Origin: Symbiodinium natans
Taxonomy: Eukaryota; Sar; Dinophyceae; Suessiales; Symbiodiniaceae
Assembly (NCBI GenBank): GCA_905221605.1
Contig: CAJNDS010002369.1
Span: 402,033-466,032 of the forward strand
Direction: 5' to 3'
DNA length: 64,000 bases
The notes under the pieces were generated by a model, which saw only the letters and a program-made list of their open reading frames with translations, searched no databases and was not told the DNA's origin. Positions 53,105 to 62,957 of this stretch are shown piece by piece (within the stretch, counting starts at the first letter, position 1; every line of letters starts with the position of its first letter). Both the position numbers and the translations under genes were made by a program.

Positions 53105-55500
53105 ACGTTTCGCAGCTTCGCTCGGGCGGGCCTAAAGGACATGAAACCTGGAGCTCTCGGGGGGGCCTAAAGGAGGTGAAACTTGGAGCTCTTGGGGGGG
53201 CCTAAAGGAGGTGAAACCTGGAGCTCTCGGGGGGCCTAAAGGAGGTGAAACCTGGAGCTCTTGGGGGTGCCTGAAGAGGTGAAGGCTGGAGCTCTCGGGG
53301 TTGCCTAAAGGAGGTGAAACCTGGAGCTCTCGGAAGGGGCCTAAAGGAGGTGAAACCTGGAGCTCTCGGGGGGGGCCTAAAGGAGATGAAACCTGGAGCT
53401 CTCGGGGGGGCCTAAAGGAGGTGAAACCTGGAGCTCTTGGGGCGGCCTAAAGGAGGTGAAACCTGGAGCTCTTGGAGGGGCCTAAAGGAGGTGAAACCTG
53501 GAGCTCTCGGAAGGGGCCTAAAGGAGGTGAAACCTGGAGCTCTCGGGCGGGGCCTAAAGGAGGTGAAACCTGAAGCTCTCGGGGAAAGGAGGTGAAACCT
53601 GGAGCTCTTGGGCGGCCTAAAGGAGGTGAAACCTGGAGCTCTTGGAGGGGCCTAAAGGAGGTGAAACCTGGAGCTCTCGGGGGGGGCCTAAAGGAGGTGA
53701 AACCTGGAGCTCTTGGGGGGGGCCTAAAGGAGGTGAAACCTGCACCTCTCGGGTGGGGCAAAGCTCTTGGGGGGCCTAAAGGAGGTGAAACCTGGAGCTC
53801 TTGGGGGGCCTAAAGGAGGTGAAACCTGGAGCTCTTGGGGGTGCCTAAAGGAGGTGAAACCTGGAGCTCTTGGGGTGCCTAAAGGAGGTGAAACCTGGAG
53901 CTCTTGGGGGGGCCTAAAGGAGGTGAAACCTGGAGCTCTTGGGGGGGCCTAAAGGAGGTGAAACCTGGAGCTCTTGGGGGCCTAAAGGAGGTGAAGCCTG
54001 GAGGTTTTGGGGGTGCCTAAAGGAGGTGAAACCTGGAGCTCTTGGGGGGGCCTAAAGGAAGTGAAACCTGGAACCTTTGGGGGGGCCTAAAGGAGGTGAA
54101 ACCTGGAGCTCTTGGGGGGGCCCCCCAAGAGCTCTAGGTTTCACCTGTTTAGGCACCCCCCGAGAGCTCCAGGTTTCACCTCCGAAAGGCCCCCCCCGAC
54201 AGCTCCCAGGTTTCACCTCCTTTAGGCCCCCCCCGAGAGCTCCAGGTTTCACCTCCTTTAAGCACCCCCACAACTCAGCCCCCTTTCCCGAGAGCTCCAG
54301 GTTTCACCTCCTTTGGGCCCCCCCCAAGAGCTCCAGGTTTCACTTCCTTTGGGCCCCCCCAAGAGCTCCAGGTTTCACCTCCTTTAGACCCCCCCAAGAG
54401 CTCCAGGTTCCACCTCCTTTAGGCCTAAAAAAAGGTAAAACCTGAAGCTCTCGGGGGCCTAAAGGAGGTGAAACCTGGAGCTCTTGGAAGGCGTAAAGGA
54501 GGCTCTCGGGAGGCGTCCAGGAGGTGATCTCGGGAGGCCTAAAGGAGGTGAAAACCTGGAGCTCTTGGGGGGCCTAAAGGAGGTGAAACCTGGAGCTTTT
54601 GGGGGCCTAAAGGAGGTGAAACCTGGACCTAAAGGAGGTGAAACCTGGAGCTCTTGGGGGGGCCTAAAGGAGGTGAAACCTGGAGCTCTCGGGGGGGCCT
54701 AAAGGAGGTGAAACCTGCAGCTCTTGGCGGGGCCTAAAGGAGGTGAAACCTGGAGCTCTTGGAAGGTGGTGAAACCTGGAGCTCTCGGGGGGCGTCCAGG
54801 AGGTGATCTCGGGAGGCCTAAAGGAGGTGAAACCTGCAGCTCTTGGCGGGGCCTAAAGGAGGTGAAGCCTGGAGCTCTCGGGGGGGCTAAAGGAGGTGAA
54901 ACCTGGAGCCCAAAGGAGGGAAACCTGGAGCTCTCACAGCCCAAAGGAGGTGAAACCTGGAGCTCTCGGTGAAGGGCTAAAGGAGGTGAAACCTGGAGGT
55001 CTCGGGGGGTCTAAAGGAGGTGAAACCTGGAGCTCTAGGGAGGTCTAAAGGAAGTGAAGCCTGTAGCTCTCGGAAAGCCTAAAGGAGGTGGAGCCTGTAG
55101 CTCTCAAAGGCTTAAAGGAGGTGAAACCTGGAGCTCTCGAAGGACCTAAAAGAGGTGAAACCTGGAGCTCTCGGGAGCCTAAAGGAAGTGAAACCTGGCA
55201 GGTGAAGCCTGGAGCTGTCGGGGGCTAAAGGAGGTGAAGCCTGGAGGTCTGGTGGGGCTTGAGCTCTCGGGGGGGCGTAAAGGAGGTGAAGCCTGGATCT
55301 TTGGGGGGGCCTAAAGTAGGTGAAGCCTGGATCTCTGGGGGGGCCTAAAGGAGGTGAAGCCTGGAGCTCTCTCGGGCGGCGTAAAGGAGGTGAAGTCTGG
55401 AGCTCTCGGGTGGCTAAAGGAGGTGAAGCCTGGAGCTTTTGGGGGGAGGTGAAACCTGGAGCTCTGGGGGGCCTAAAGGAGGTGAAGCCTGGAGCTCTAG
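53105..55500 (+). repeat. Minisatellite, 34-38 bp unit, with an inverted block
   Basis: About 65 copies of GGCCTAAAGGAGGTGAAACC followed by TGGAGCTCTCGGGGG, with length changes mainly in the G-run and a C/T variant (CTCTCGG or CTCTTGG). 54,121-54,426 runs in the opposite orientation. Long frames in it (repeated KGGETWSSWG and ELQVSPPLGP) come from the repeat and change frame with each unit, so I do not call them genes. Confidence 0.97.
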
Positions 55501-55559
55501 GGGTTTTAGGCCGTCACGGTCTCGTCTGCTTCTCGGTTTTGGGCTGTCACGGTCTCGTC

Positions 55560-55820
55560 CTCATTCTAGTTGAGGATAAGGACCTGGCCCCTGTTCGGAA
55601 CGTGGCGGCTGCGCGTCATTCTTCGGAGGTTTCTTTTGGTGCCTCCCGGGGGTTTTGGGGACCATATGCGGCACATGAACGCTGGACAGAATGGCCAAAC
55701 GCGGTTGAGGATAAGGATTTTGGTCTGCGATGCCTAAACATCCTTGGATGCCCCTCTGGAAGCCCTCCCAATGTGTGTTGGGTGGCAGTGGGGGGGGGGG
55801 GGTGTTTGTCGAAATTTTGA
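55560..55820 (+). pseudogene. Remnant coding frame sharing a 45-bp module with 51.66 kb
   Basis: The frame reads VEDKDLAPVRNVAAARHSSE, then GPYAAHERWTEWPNAVEDKD and NILGCPSGSPPNVCWVAVGG, running into a G-rich tract. The word GTTGAGGATAAGGA occurs at 55,569 and again at about 55,703, so VEDKD is duplicated. The bases from GACCATATGCGGCACATGAA to about 55,703 match 51,658-51,701 almost exactly. Adjacent to the minisatellite; likely a fragment of a dispersed family. Confidence 0.3.
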
Positions 55821-55999
55821 ACTGAAAATGAAACACTACGATCTCAGGAAAAGCATCATGTTTTGGCCTTAATTCAAGGTTGTTGAAAGCCCAGAATGCT
55901 AAAACAGCCCAAAAATTTGCCATTTTGGGTGTTTCCAAGGCCGCCAAACCAGGAAAATCATAACGGGTTTCCAATGTGGGGGGGGAACTGGCAGATTTG

Positions 56000-56240
56000 G
56001 GGGGGGGATCTGCAAAGAGATCTGGGAGATCTAGTGGAAATATGGGATCTGGGCGAGATCTGGGGAGATCTGGTGAGGGGAGGAGATCTGAGATGTGAGG
56101 GGGAGGAGACCTGCAAAGACGGGGGGGTGAAAGGGCTCTGGGCAGAGATCCGGAGGGAGATGTGGGCTGGGGGGAGATCTGGGGGTGAGATCTGGGGAGC
56201 TGGGCGAGGGCTGAGAAGGCTGGCGGGGGCCTGGGCGAGG

Positions 56241-56317
<77 letters not shown>
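56000..56317 (+). repeat. GGGAGATCTG-rich repeat ending in 74 G
   Basis: Irregular GAGATCTGGGG units (56,000-56,220) degenerate into G-rich DNA and then a 74-G run (56,244-56,317). The poly-Gly and poly-Pro frames across it are repeat-derived. Confidence 0.93.
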
Positions 56318-56318
<1 letters not shown>

Positions 56319-56462
56319 GGGAGAGGTTTGAGTAAATTGAGTGAGCATTTGGTTTCCGAAGTGTTTTGGATTAATCTACTCACACTCAGCTTGTCAGCTG
56401 TTTAGACAAATAACATGGAAAATTCAGAATGAGACCACATACAAGCTCTATTTATTTTTTCT

Positions 56463-56532
56463 TGAGGGTTTAGGGTTTAGGGTTTAGGGTTTAGGGTTTA
56501 GGGTTTAGGGTTTAGGGTTTAGGGTTTAGGGT
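56463..56532 (+). repeat. Interstitial telomere array, perfect
   Basis: Ten TTTAGGG units. Confidence 0.95.
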
Positions 56533-56733
56533 TCAGGAAAGAGGTGGGTGAGGGGTTGTAGTTCGACAAATAGGGGGTCGGAGTAGTTAAATCATAGTAT
56601 TCCCTTTCAAAGTCTCTATAATAACTGCCCATAATCCTATTCAAATTCCTCAGGGGCCCTATATTCTTGCTCATTGCATTCCGTCCCTGTATTGTTATAG
56701 TACAACCCCAAATCCCTATTGCAGTTATTGAGG

Positions 56734-56803
56734 GCCCTAAACCCTAAACCCTAAACCCTAAACCCTAAACCCTAAACCCTAAACCCTAAACCCTAAACCC
56801 TAA
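56734..56803 (-). repeat. Interstitial telomere array, perfect
   Basis: Nine to ten CCCTAAA units directly following a unique AT-rich stretch (56,540-56,733). Confidence 0.95.
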
Positions 56804-57067
56804 TCAGACAAGACCTAGAACCGACAGAAGTCTACAGAGGCCTCAGAAGGCCCCAGCGCAGGGAGTCTTGAGCCCTAGACCCCCAAATCCCGAACCTCAC
56901 GTGGGACCGCAGGGATTGGGGTTTAGGGTTTAGGGTTTAGGGTTTAGGGTTTGGGGTTTGGGGTTTAAGGTTTGGGGTTTGGAGTGTGGGGTTTAGGGTT
57001 TAGGGTTAGAGGGTTCTGAGCCTCCAAGACCTGCAACATCCATCCTGCAAGTCCCTCACGCCTGCCT

Positions 57068-58433
57068 CTGTAGCAGCCTCTTCCTTCTTCTTCTTCTTGC
57101 CCTTCTTCTTCTTCCTGGCGTGGGGGGGCAGAGAGTCGCGGAAAGGAGGCGCCGCGAGGATAGAAGGAGCACTGTAAACCCCAATAAAGACTAATGAACC
57201 CTTATAAACCCCAACAAAGCCGAAATGAACCCTAATAGGCCCGAATACACCCCTAAGAAGCTCTAATAGAACCTAAGCTCTAGCGCTTGTGGAGTCTGAG
57301 GAATTCCTGGTGTTTCGGGGTCTGGCGCTCGTGCGCGCCCTGCCCTTTGTGGCAACTCGCTGACCGGAAGGTACTGGTAGAAGGCACTGGCCCTTCCACC
57401 CTAAACCCTAAACCCTAAACCCTAAACCCTAGGGTTTAGCAACTTGCAGTGGAGTCAAGGAGTCATAAGTGCCCGCATGCGCTGCACCCAGCTCTATAAT
57501 CGTGCTCACCTCGACCCCAATAACCCTAATCCCGAAGCCCCCAATAGCCCATCATGTTACTTCTTGACCCAGAGCCTGATCAGCAATCGATAAGGAAAGG
57601 GGCTTTGATGGGAACTCCAAACAGGGAACCCCGAGAAGTTAGCAGGAATATGAAGGGAATATAAGGATCTCGGTAGGTATGTTCCTATCATCTTGCTACT
57701 ATAGTCTCGGGTTCCCTGTCTGGGGTTCCCAGTAGGATCCCTTTAATAAGCAGGCCAGCACGTCTTGGCAGTCAATCTTGACAGCAGAATCTGGGGCTGC
57801 AGTTGGGCACTTTGAAGTTCTGGATGTTTAGAGACTCTGAGGCTTTGAAAACCACGAAGCCAGACCCCATGTGCCCTAAACTCATATTTGTTTACGCATA
57901 TACGCATTTATTTGTTGTTTTTAGGTACCTTCTGAAGGATCGCAGTGTGGCTGGGTAGGGCATGAAGTTCTGCATACGGTGGTGCTGCACCGTGCGCTTG
58001 CTCCGTTCAATCCTGCGCCCTAAACCGTACACTTCCACCTGGTTAACTTCTTGCGGCTCACAGTCTCCTAAACCTTGGCTGTACAGCTCCGAAAGCTTGG
58101 GACGTGTCCCAAGGTTCCCTAACACTCCCTACTACTCTCTAAGGCTCCCTAAGCTTCCTTAAGGTTCCCTAGGTACCTGCCTTTTCTGATTACCGTAACC
58201 TATGATTCTACCATGGCTCTGGCCCAGTACACGTTTGGGGTTTAGGGTTCAGGCATAGGAATCCCTTGCACACAATCTATAAAACTTGTCTTAGGGTTTG
58301 CAAGGGCCGCTTGTCATGCGTGGCACATTAATGAGAAAACATTATTATGCCCCTTATATACCCAGAAAACAAGTTGCCAGCAGGCGCCTGCTCCCAAACA
58401 AGCATAAGCCGATAATCCAGCAGCCAGCTTAGC
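57068..58433 (-). CDS. Unidentified minus-strand gene fragment with lysine-rich segment
   Basis: 58433-58363 (LAAGLSAYACLGAGACWQLV, hydrophobic, donor TGG|GTATAT). 58125-57892 is open for 77 codons (KLSELYSQGLGDCEPQEVNQ, then VEVYGLGRRIERSKRTVQHH and MQNFMPYPATLRSF; a GTACCT donor lies inside it). 57871-57778 (MGSGFVVFKASESLNIQNFK, ending TGA). 57364-57280 (SCHKGQGAHERQTPKHQEFL, GTCAG|, ending TAG). 57165-57068 (APPFRDSLPPHARKKKKGKK, donor GTGAGG), where the lysine run looks like a nuclear localisation or nucleic-acid-binding tail. The stops argue for more than one gene. Family unknown. Confidence 0.45.
57450..57593 (+). CDS. Unidentified terminal exon candidate
   Basis: After a CAACTTGCAG acceptor, 47 codons read WSQGVISARMRCTQLYNRAH, then LDPNNPNPEAPNSPSCYFLT and QSLISNR to TAA. 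It begins just after a CCCTAAA/TTTAGGG inverted junction. It conflicts in strand with the surrounding minus candidates, so it is either a separate gene or a chance frame. Confidence 0.33.
   Translation, partial: WSQGVISARMRCTQLYNRAHLDPNNPNPEAPNSPSCYFLTQSLISNR
57602..57752. mobile_element. Palindromic element family 4
   Basis: GGGAACTCCAAACAGGGAAC and then CCCGAG opposite CTCGGGTTCCCTGTCTGGGG and TTCCCA form a long inverted repeat; inner arms AGCAGGAATATGA / TCCTATCATCTTGCT are weaker. No coding capacity. Confidence 0.6.
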
Positions 58434-58589
58434 CCTATAAAGTCTCAACCCTGACAAAACGGCAGGAGGGGAGGGGGGGGGGGGGGGCCGGGGGGTTCAA
58501 ACGGGGAAACAGGGAGAAGGTTGGTTCTCGAGCCTGGTCTGGGTACCCTATCTTGGGAAGCCCACCTAAACCCTAAACCCTAAACCCGA

Positions 58590-58624
58590 TTAAGGACTGT
58601 TTGCAGAAGGGGGAAACATCCCAA
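58590..58624. mobile_element. MITE family 1, right half only
   Basis: TTAAGGACTG, then GGGGGAAACATCCCAA, matches the right half of the other copies. The left half is replaced by (CCCTAAA)3 ending ACCCGA. Confidence 0.7.
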
Positions 58625-58627
58625 ATC

Positions 58628-58697
58628 TCCAGAATCTGCATTCGACATCGGTGTTTCTGAGTGCTATCCTCATGAATCCGAGCTCAAACATCAATAA
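58628..58697 (+). CDS. Unidentified terminal exon candidate beside a MITE remnant
   Basis: Seven bases past the end of a MITE half-copy (CATCCCAA), the acceptor TCTCCAG opens SAFDIGVSECYPHESELKHQ to TAA. The short length makes it weak. Its position relative to the MITE mirrors exon 2 of the nucleoside hydrolase. Confidence 0.3.
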
Positions 58698-58741
58698 ACC
58701 CTAAACCCTAAACCCTAAACCCTAAACCCTAAACCCTAAAC

Positions 58742-60862
58742 CCTTGGTGTGAGAGAGCCCGCGCTGCAAGGCCCAGGCATAGTACGTTAGCAGCAGCGCT
58801 GCTGCGATGATGCCCTGGAGTGGCGAACGATGCTTCGAAACAAGACCTCCTGCTTTGGGGTTTGGGTTTAGGGTTTAGGGTTTTGGAAGCATTCGTGCGG
58901 TTTATGGTCTAGGATTTAGCCCAGGGTTCGTGTCGAGCTTGTCGAACCCTTCTGACCCCAAGACAAGGTCTGACATTTCCTTGGGTGTACACAGAGAATA
59001 GAAAACAAACTTGGGATGCAAACAGGGCACATGCTATTCAGCTGTCTACGGTGGGCCACCTTATTGACGTACTCCTCCGGCTCCTGAACTGTCACAAGCG
59101 CCCTAAACCTCGAAACTAGCCGAACCTCGCCCAATAGGATCCCAAAACAAGCGCTGCTGATTCTACGATCCAGTACGTGTGCAAGGAGGGGTCTCCAGGT
59201 GCACTGCTGACAAGTTGCAGGTCGTGTCTAGTTCACACACCTGCTGAATCGAAACTCTGAACCCTATAAACCCTAAACCCTGAACCCCTAAAACCTCTAA
59301 GGCAGGGACGCAGATGGCGGCAAACCACTTAACCACCTTGGAGCAGTCAGATCGGGCCAGGCTCGGCTAAGCAGGGTTTAGGGTTTAGGGAAAGGGGGGG
59401 GAGTGAGGGTTCAGGGCTTAGGAGGATTGACCTGGATTTCCCCCGTGGCTTAGCTGAGTACTCTCAGGTGGAAAAGGGCTCGTGTTAGGGCATTCAGGGC
59501 TTGTAGAATACCTTCCGGAATCCTGAGCCCTAAACCCTAAGCCCTAAACCTTCAAACCCTAAAGGCTACCCACCTCTCACCCAAGTCAGGTATGCAAGCT
59601 TCGTGCTTTGTAACCTGCTGTGGTACGCTCTTCAAGCAATTCTTGTGTCTAGGAGTTCTGCCTATGCCTAGGGAAAGAAAGAAGAGCTCATGTAGGGCTG
59701 GTGGGCGACCCAAGAAAGGTGACCAGCACGGATTCCCAAGAGTCTGGGGTTTGTAAGGTTTGTAGCGCTTATAGGGTCTATAGGGTTCATAGGGTTTGTA
59801 GGGCTTTAGGGCCAGTTTAGGTTCTACAAAACCCTGACAGCACCAACCAAGCATGCCTAGTCGTGGCCGAGGCTTCGACCGACATAGCCCCATGCAATGC
59901 GCAAAGCTACGACTTCGCACAACAGACAGGCTGGACAACCTTTGACTGTGTCTGCTTAGGTAGAAGCCCTAAACCCTAAACTCTGAAACCCTAAACCCTA
60001 AACCCTAAACCCTAAACCCTAAACCCGAAAGGTTTATGCCCATTGGGGTATGAGGCTTACTTGAGTCTTGCCTGGGTTGCACGTGGCTCCTGAAGGGCAA
60101 TCTTGTGGACTGAACTCCCCAAGTTTCGGACTGTCCTCCGGTATCGTCTTGGCGTCTAAACCCTAAACCCTAAACCCTAAACCCTAAACCCTAAACCCTA
60201 AACCCTAAACCCTAAACCCTATGCAAACCTGATGGACTTGGGAGCCTGAGAGTTGGCATCAGCAAGAGCCAAGAAAGGGATGCTCTCTACCCTAAAGGGA
60301 CCCTTTCTGACGGTTGAAGGGAGGAGGGGCTAGGGTTTAGGGTTTAGGGTTTCGGGTTTAGGGCTTAGGGTTCCCCAAACCCTAAACGAGGTTCTTGACC
60401 TAGGGCCCCATGTCAATGTGCACACCCGGCCCGGGGTGTCGGGTTCAGGGTTGAGGGTTTAGGGTTTAGGGCTACACTCTAATCCCTCAACCCGTGAACC
60501 CCCCGCCATTAATCCCTAACCCCTAACCCCTAAACCCTAAACCCTAAACCCTAAACCCTAAACCCTAAACCTTAAACCCAAACCCTCATCTTCGAACGCA
60601 CCGGCGGGGCATACCAGACAAGCTTAGGCTCGCCGACTCCCAAGCTCCAGAACAACCTAAACCTTAAACCGTAAACCCTAAACTCAACCCTAGCCCCAAA
60701 ACCCTATAAACCCTATAAACTATAGACCCTCAACCAAAAAAATCTCTAAGCCCTAATAAAGGAAAGCCTCAAAGCCCCCAAGACATTGCTAGACCCTAGA
60801 CCTTCATTCCTCGTCCTTCTCATGGACTCATCCAAGGCCTGGTCCCTTCTGCGTGGGGCGGG
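58742..60862 (-). CDS. Unidentified minus-strand gene fragment with membrane segment and telomeric intron
   Basis: Exons: 60862-60816 (RDQALDESMRRTRNE), 60651-60590 (GVGEPKLVWYAPPVRSKMR, donor GTTTGG), 60295-60239 (ESIPFLALADANSQAPKSI, AG|GTTTGC), 60155-60058 (RQDDTGGQSETWGVQSTRLP in the phase that fits the previous exon; a second frame is also open; donor GTAAGC), 59938-59552 (long ORF, described separately), 59370-59295 (PSLARSDCSKVVKWFAAICV), 59238-59162 (VCELDTTCNLSAVHLETPPC, CAGCAG|), 59086-58990 (EPEEYVNKVAHRRQLNSMCP, TTCAG|) and 58852-58742 (SPLQGIIAAALLLTYYAWAL, a clear hydrophobic membrane segment). The intron 60238-60156 is almost pure telomeric repeat. Family unknown. Confidence 0.42.
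59552..59938 (-). CDS. Open frame of 128 codons spanning a degenerate repeat
   Basis: Reads SLSVVRSRSFAHCMGLCRSK, then a (K/R)PY repeat from degenerate CCCTATAAA-type DNA (KPYKPYEPYRPYKRYKPYKP), then GRPPALHELFFLSLGIGRTP and VPQQVTKHEACIPDLGERWV. The unique ends are protein-like. Either two exons are fused in frame by a repeat-containing intron, or the repeat is translated. It is the longest uninterrupted frame outside the minisatellite, poly-G and satellite regions, apart from the decayed gene. Confidence 0.4.
   Translation of the reverse strand: MSSLSVVRSRSFAHCMGLCRSKPRPRLGMLGWCCQGFVEPKLALKPYKPYEPYRPYKRYKPYKPQTLGNPCWSPFLGRPPALHELFFLSLGIGRTPRHKNCLKSVPQQVTKHEACIPDLGERWVAFRV
60156..60238 (-). 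repeat. Interstitial telomere array forming a putative whole intron
   Basis: Nine CCCTAAA units with GTTTGCATA at the donor side; in the minus direction it starts GT and ends TTTAG. Confidence 0.93.
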
Positions 60863-62074
60863 GGGGGGGGGGGGGGTGGCTTAAATAGGGTCTATTTGGA
60901 AGCTGGGACTCGGGTTTTCTTATAGCCATACACGTTTCCACGAGGGTACGCTGCTGTCACGTCAGTCGTACTATGGAGGCCTCAGGAACAAGAACCAGGT
61001 AGTTCCTCTTTTCTCTTCTCTTTTTCTCCTCAATCCTAAAGTCGAAGGCTCTCGTGAGGAGAAGAGAAGGGAGAGAAGGAGGGAAAGATAAGAGGAACAC
61101 GATTTTCATGGGAAGAGCCAAGAAAAGAATAGAAGAGAGATAAAACAAGGCGCAAAGAAGATGGTACTCTTCTTTATCTATCCTCTCTCCCTTATCTCTC
61201 CGTTCCCTCTGTCTTTTCGAAATGAGAAAAACAAAAAGAAAGATGAAAAGAAGAAGGGTTAGGAAAAGAGCCGAAGAGATAGGCCGAAAAGAGGGGTATG
61301 GTGAAGTACGGCAAAGGTCCACGCACAAGGAGTCACCTTCTGCTTACCCTTCCACTGCTTGATTTTACAAGCTCCTTTCTTGTGTTTTATCAGTTAAAAT
61401 TAAAGGAAACAGAAGGAGAGAAGGGAAAGGGAAGTGAGAGAGGAGAGACAACAAGGAGGCCATTTTAATTTCCTGTGAGTTATCAAAAGGAATGCAATAT
61501 TATGGGAAGAGCAATGGAAAAAAAGAGTGGAAGAGAAATTAAGACAGGAGAGGGAGGTGCAAAAATAAGGCAAAGAGAAGATGGCGCCGTTTTCATCTCA
61601 CCTCTCGTTCTTGTCTTCCTCTTCTCTGGTTCTTTTCCCTGTGAAATAAAAACACAAAAGGAAGGACAATGAACATATAAAGGAACCCGTTTTCGTTTTC
61701 CGTTTGGGCACAAGGAAAAAACAGAGGCGATAGGGCGAGAGGAGGGGTTTGCTGAAGCATGGGGAGGGTGTACGGGCAAGGGGCCAACTCCGCCCACTTC
61801 CCCCATCCATTGAAAGAGGAAAAGGAACAGGGCCTCCATTCCCCTCTTATTCTTCCTTTCTTGCGTTTTTGTCGTTTAGAAGGGAACAGGAGAAGAGGAG
61901 GGAGAGAGAAGGAGAGAGGAGACATAAAAAGGGTTGCATTTTTAATGGGAAGAGCAAAGAAAAGACCAGAAGAGAGATGATGGGAGAAGAGGGGGAGACA
62001 AAACAAGGCGCACAGAAAATGGGCAGATAAGAAGAGAGGAAAGGGAATGACCAAGTACAATGAGGAGTTCTTCA

Positions 62075-62650
62075 ATTTCCCTCCCTATCTCTTATGTTAC
62101 TTTTCCTTCTTGTGGGGTGTCCCTTTTTCTCTTGAAGATGCAGAAAACGATTGAAAAGGACACCCGTTCCATCGCCCATATGTAGGGAAAGAGAGAGAAT
62201 CATGAGCATCAGCTGGGCTTGCTGCCAATCCAACATGGGCGTCCCTTTTAATCGCATTCTGTGTCCTTTTTTCTCGCTTGAAGATGCAGAAAACGATCCA
62301 AAAGCACATCTGTTGGAGGAAGAGAGAAGGAGAGAGGAGAGATACCAAGGATTGCATATTTAATGGGAAGAGCAAGGAAGAGAATAGAAGACAGATGAAT
62401 AGAGAAGATGGCGCTCTTCTTTATCTATTCTCTCTCCCTTGTTTCTCCCTTCCCTCTTTCTTTTCGAAATGAGAAAAACAAAAAGGAAGAACTATGAGAA
62501 GGAGAAGAGTAAGGAAAGGAACAGAAGAGATAGGCCGAGAGGATGAATATGATGGAGTATTATGGAAAGGCTCACGCGCAAGGAGTCACCCTCTGCTTAC
62601 CTTTTCACTGCTTTATCATATGAGTTCCTTTCTTGTGTTTTATCAGTTAA
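62075..62650. repeat. Recent tandem duplication, left copy
   Basis: Nearly identical to 62,958-63,563. The offset is 883 bp at the left and 912 bp at the right because the right copy carries an extra 29 bp (near 63,290) in which AGGGAGAGACAAAACAAGGC appears. Very few substitutions otherwise. Confidence 0.92.
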
Positions 62651-62957
62651 AAGGAAGCGGAAGAAGAGAAGGGAAAGGGAAGTGAGAGAGGAAAGATAAC
62701 AAGGATGCTATGTTTCCCGAAGCGTGCTGCAAGGAATAGAAGAGACAGGAAGCAAGGAGACGGAATCACAAAATAAGGCGCAAAGCTGTACATATCATCT
62801 CTCCCTTGTCTCTCCCTATTCCCTTTCGAACTAGAAAAAACCATTCTTGCTTTTCACAGATAGGTTCCCTCTCTCCTCTTCAGGAAATCCCCTTTCCCTT
62901 ATGTTGCTTTTTGAAGCGAATAAGAAAAATAGCAGATAAGAAGAGAGGAAAGGGTCA

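Noticed and set aside
53447-54972. Frames of 60-120 codons repeating KGGETWSSWG, VKPGALGG or ELQVSPPLGP
   Set aside because: They derive from the minisatellite, occur on both strands, and shift frame because the unit length varies from 34 to 38 bp.
53105-55500. CRISPR-like array of 34-38 bp repeats
   Set aside because: There are no unique spacers; the whole unit repeats in tandem, and the organism is eukaryotic.
55910-55935. GCCATTTTGG, a 10-base match to the dinoflagellate spliced leader core
   Set aside because: Only 10 bases match, the rest of the leader is absent, there is no neighbouring ATG-led gene, and a 10-mer of this composition is expected by chance in 64 kb.
55896-56405. Poly-Gly (plus) and poly-Pro (minus) frames of 105-169 codons
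   Set aside because: Produced by the 74-G tract and the flanking G-rich repeat; no independent coding evidence.
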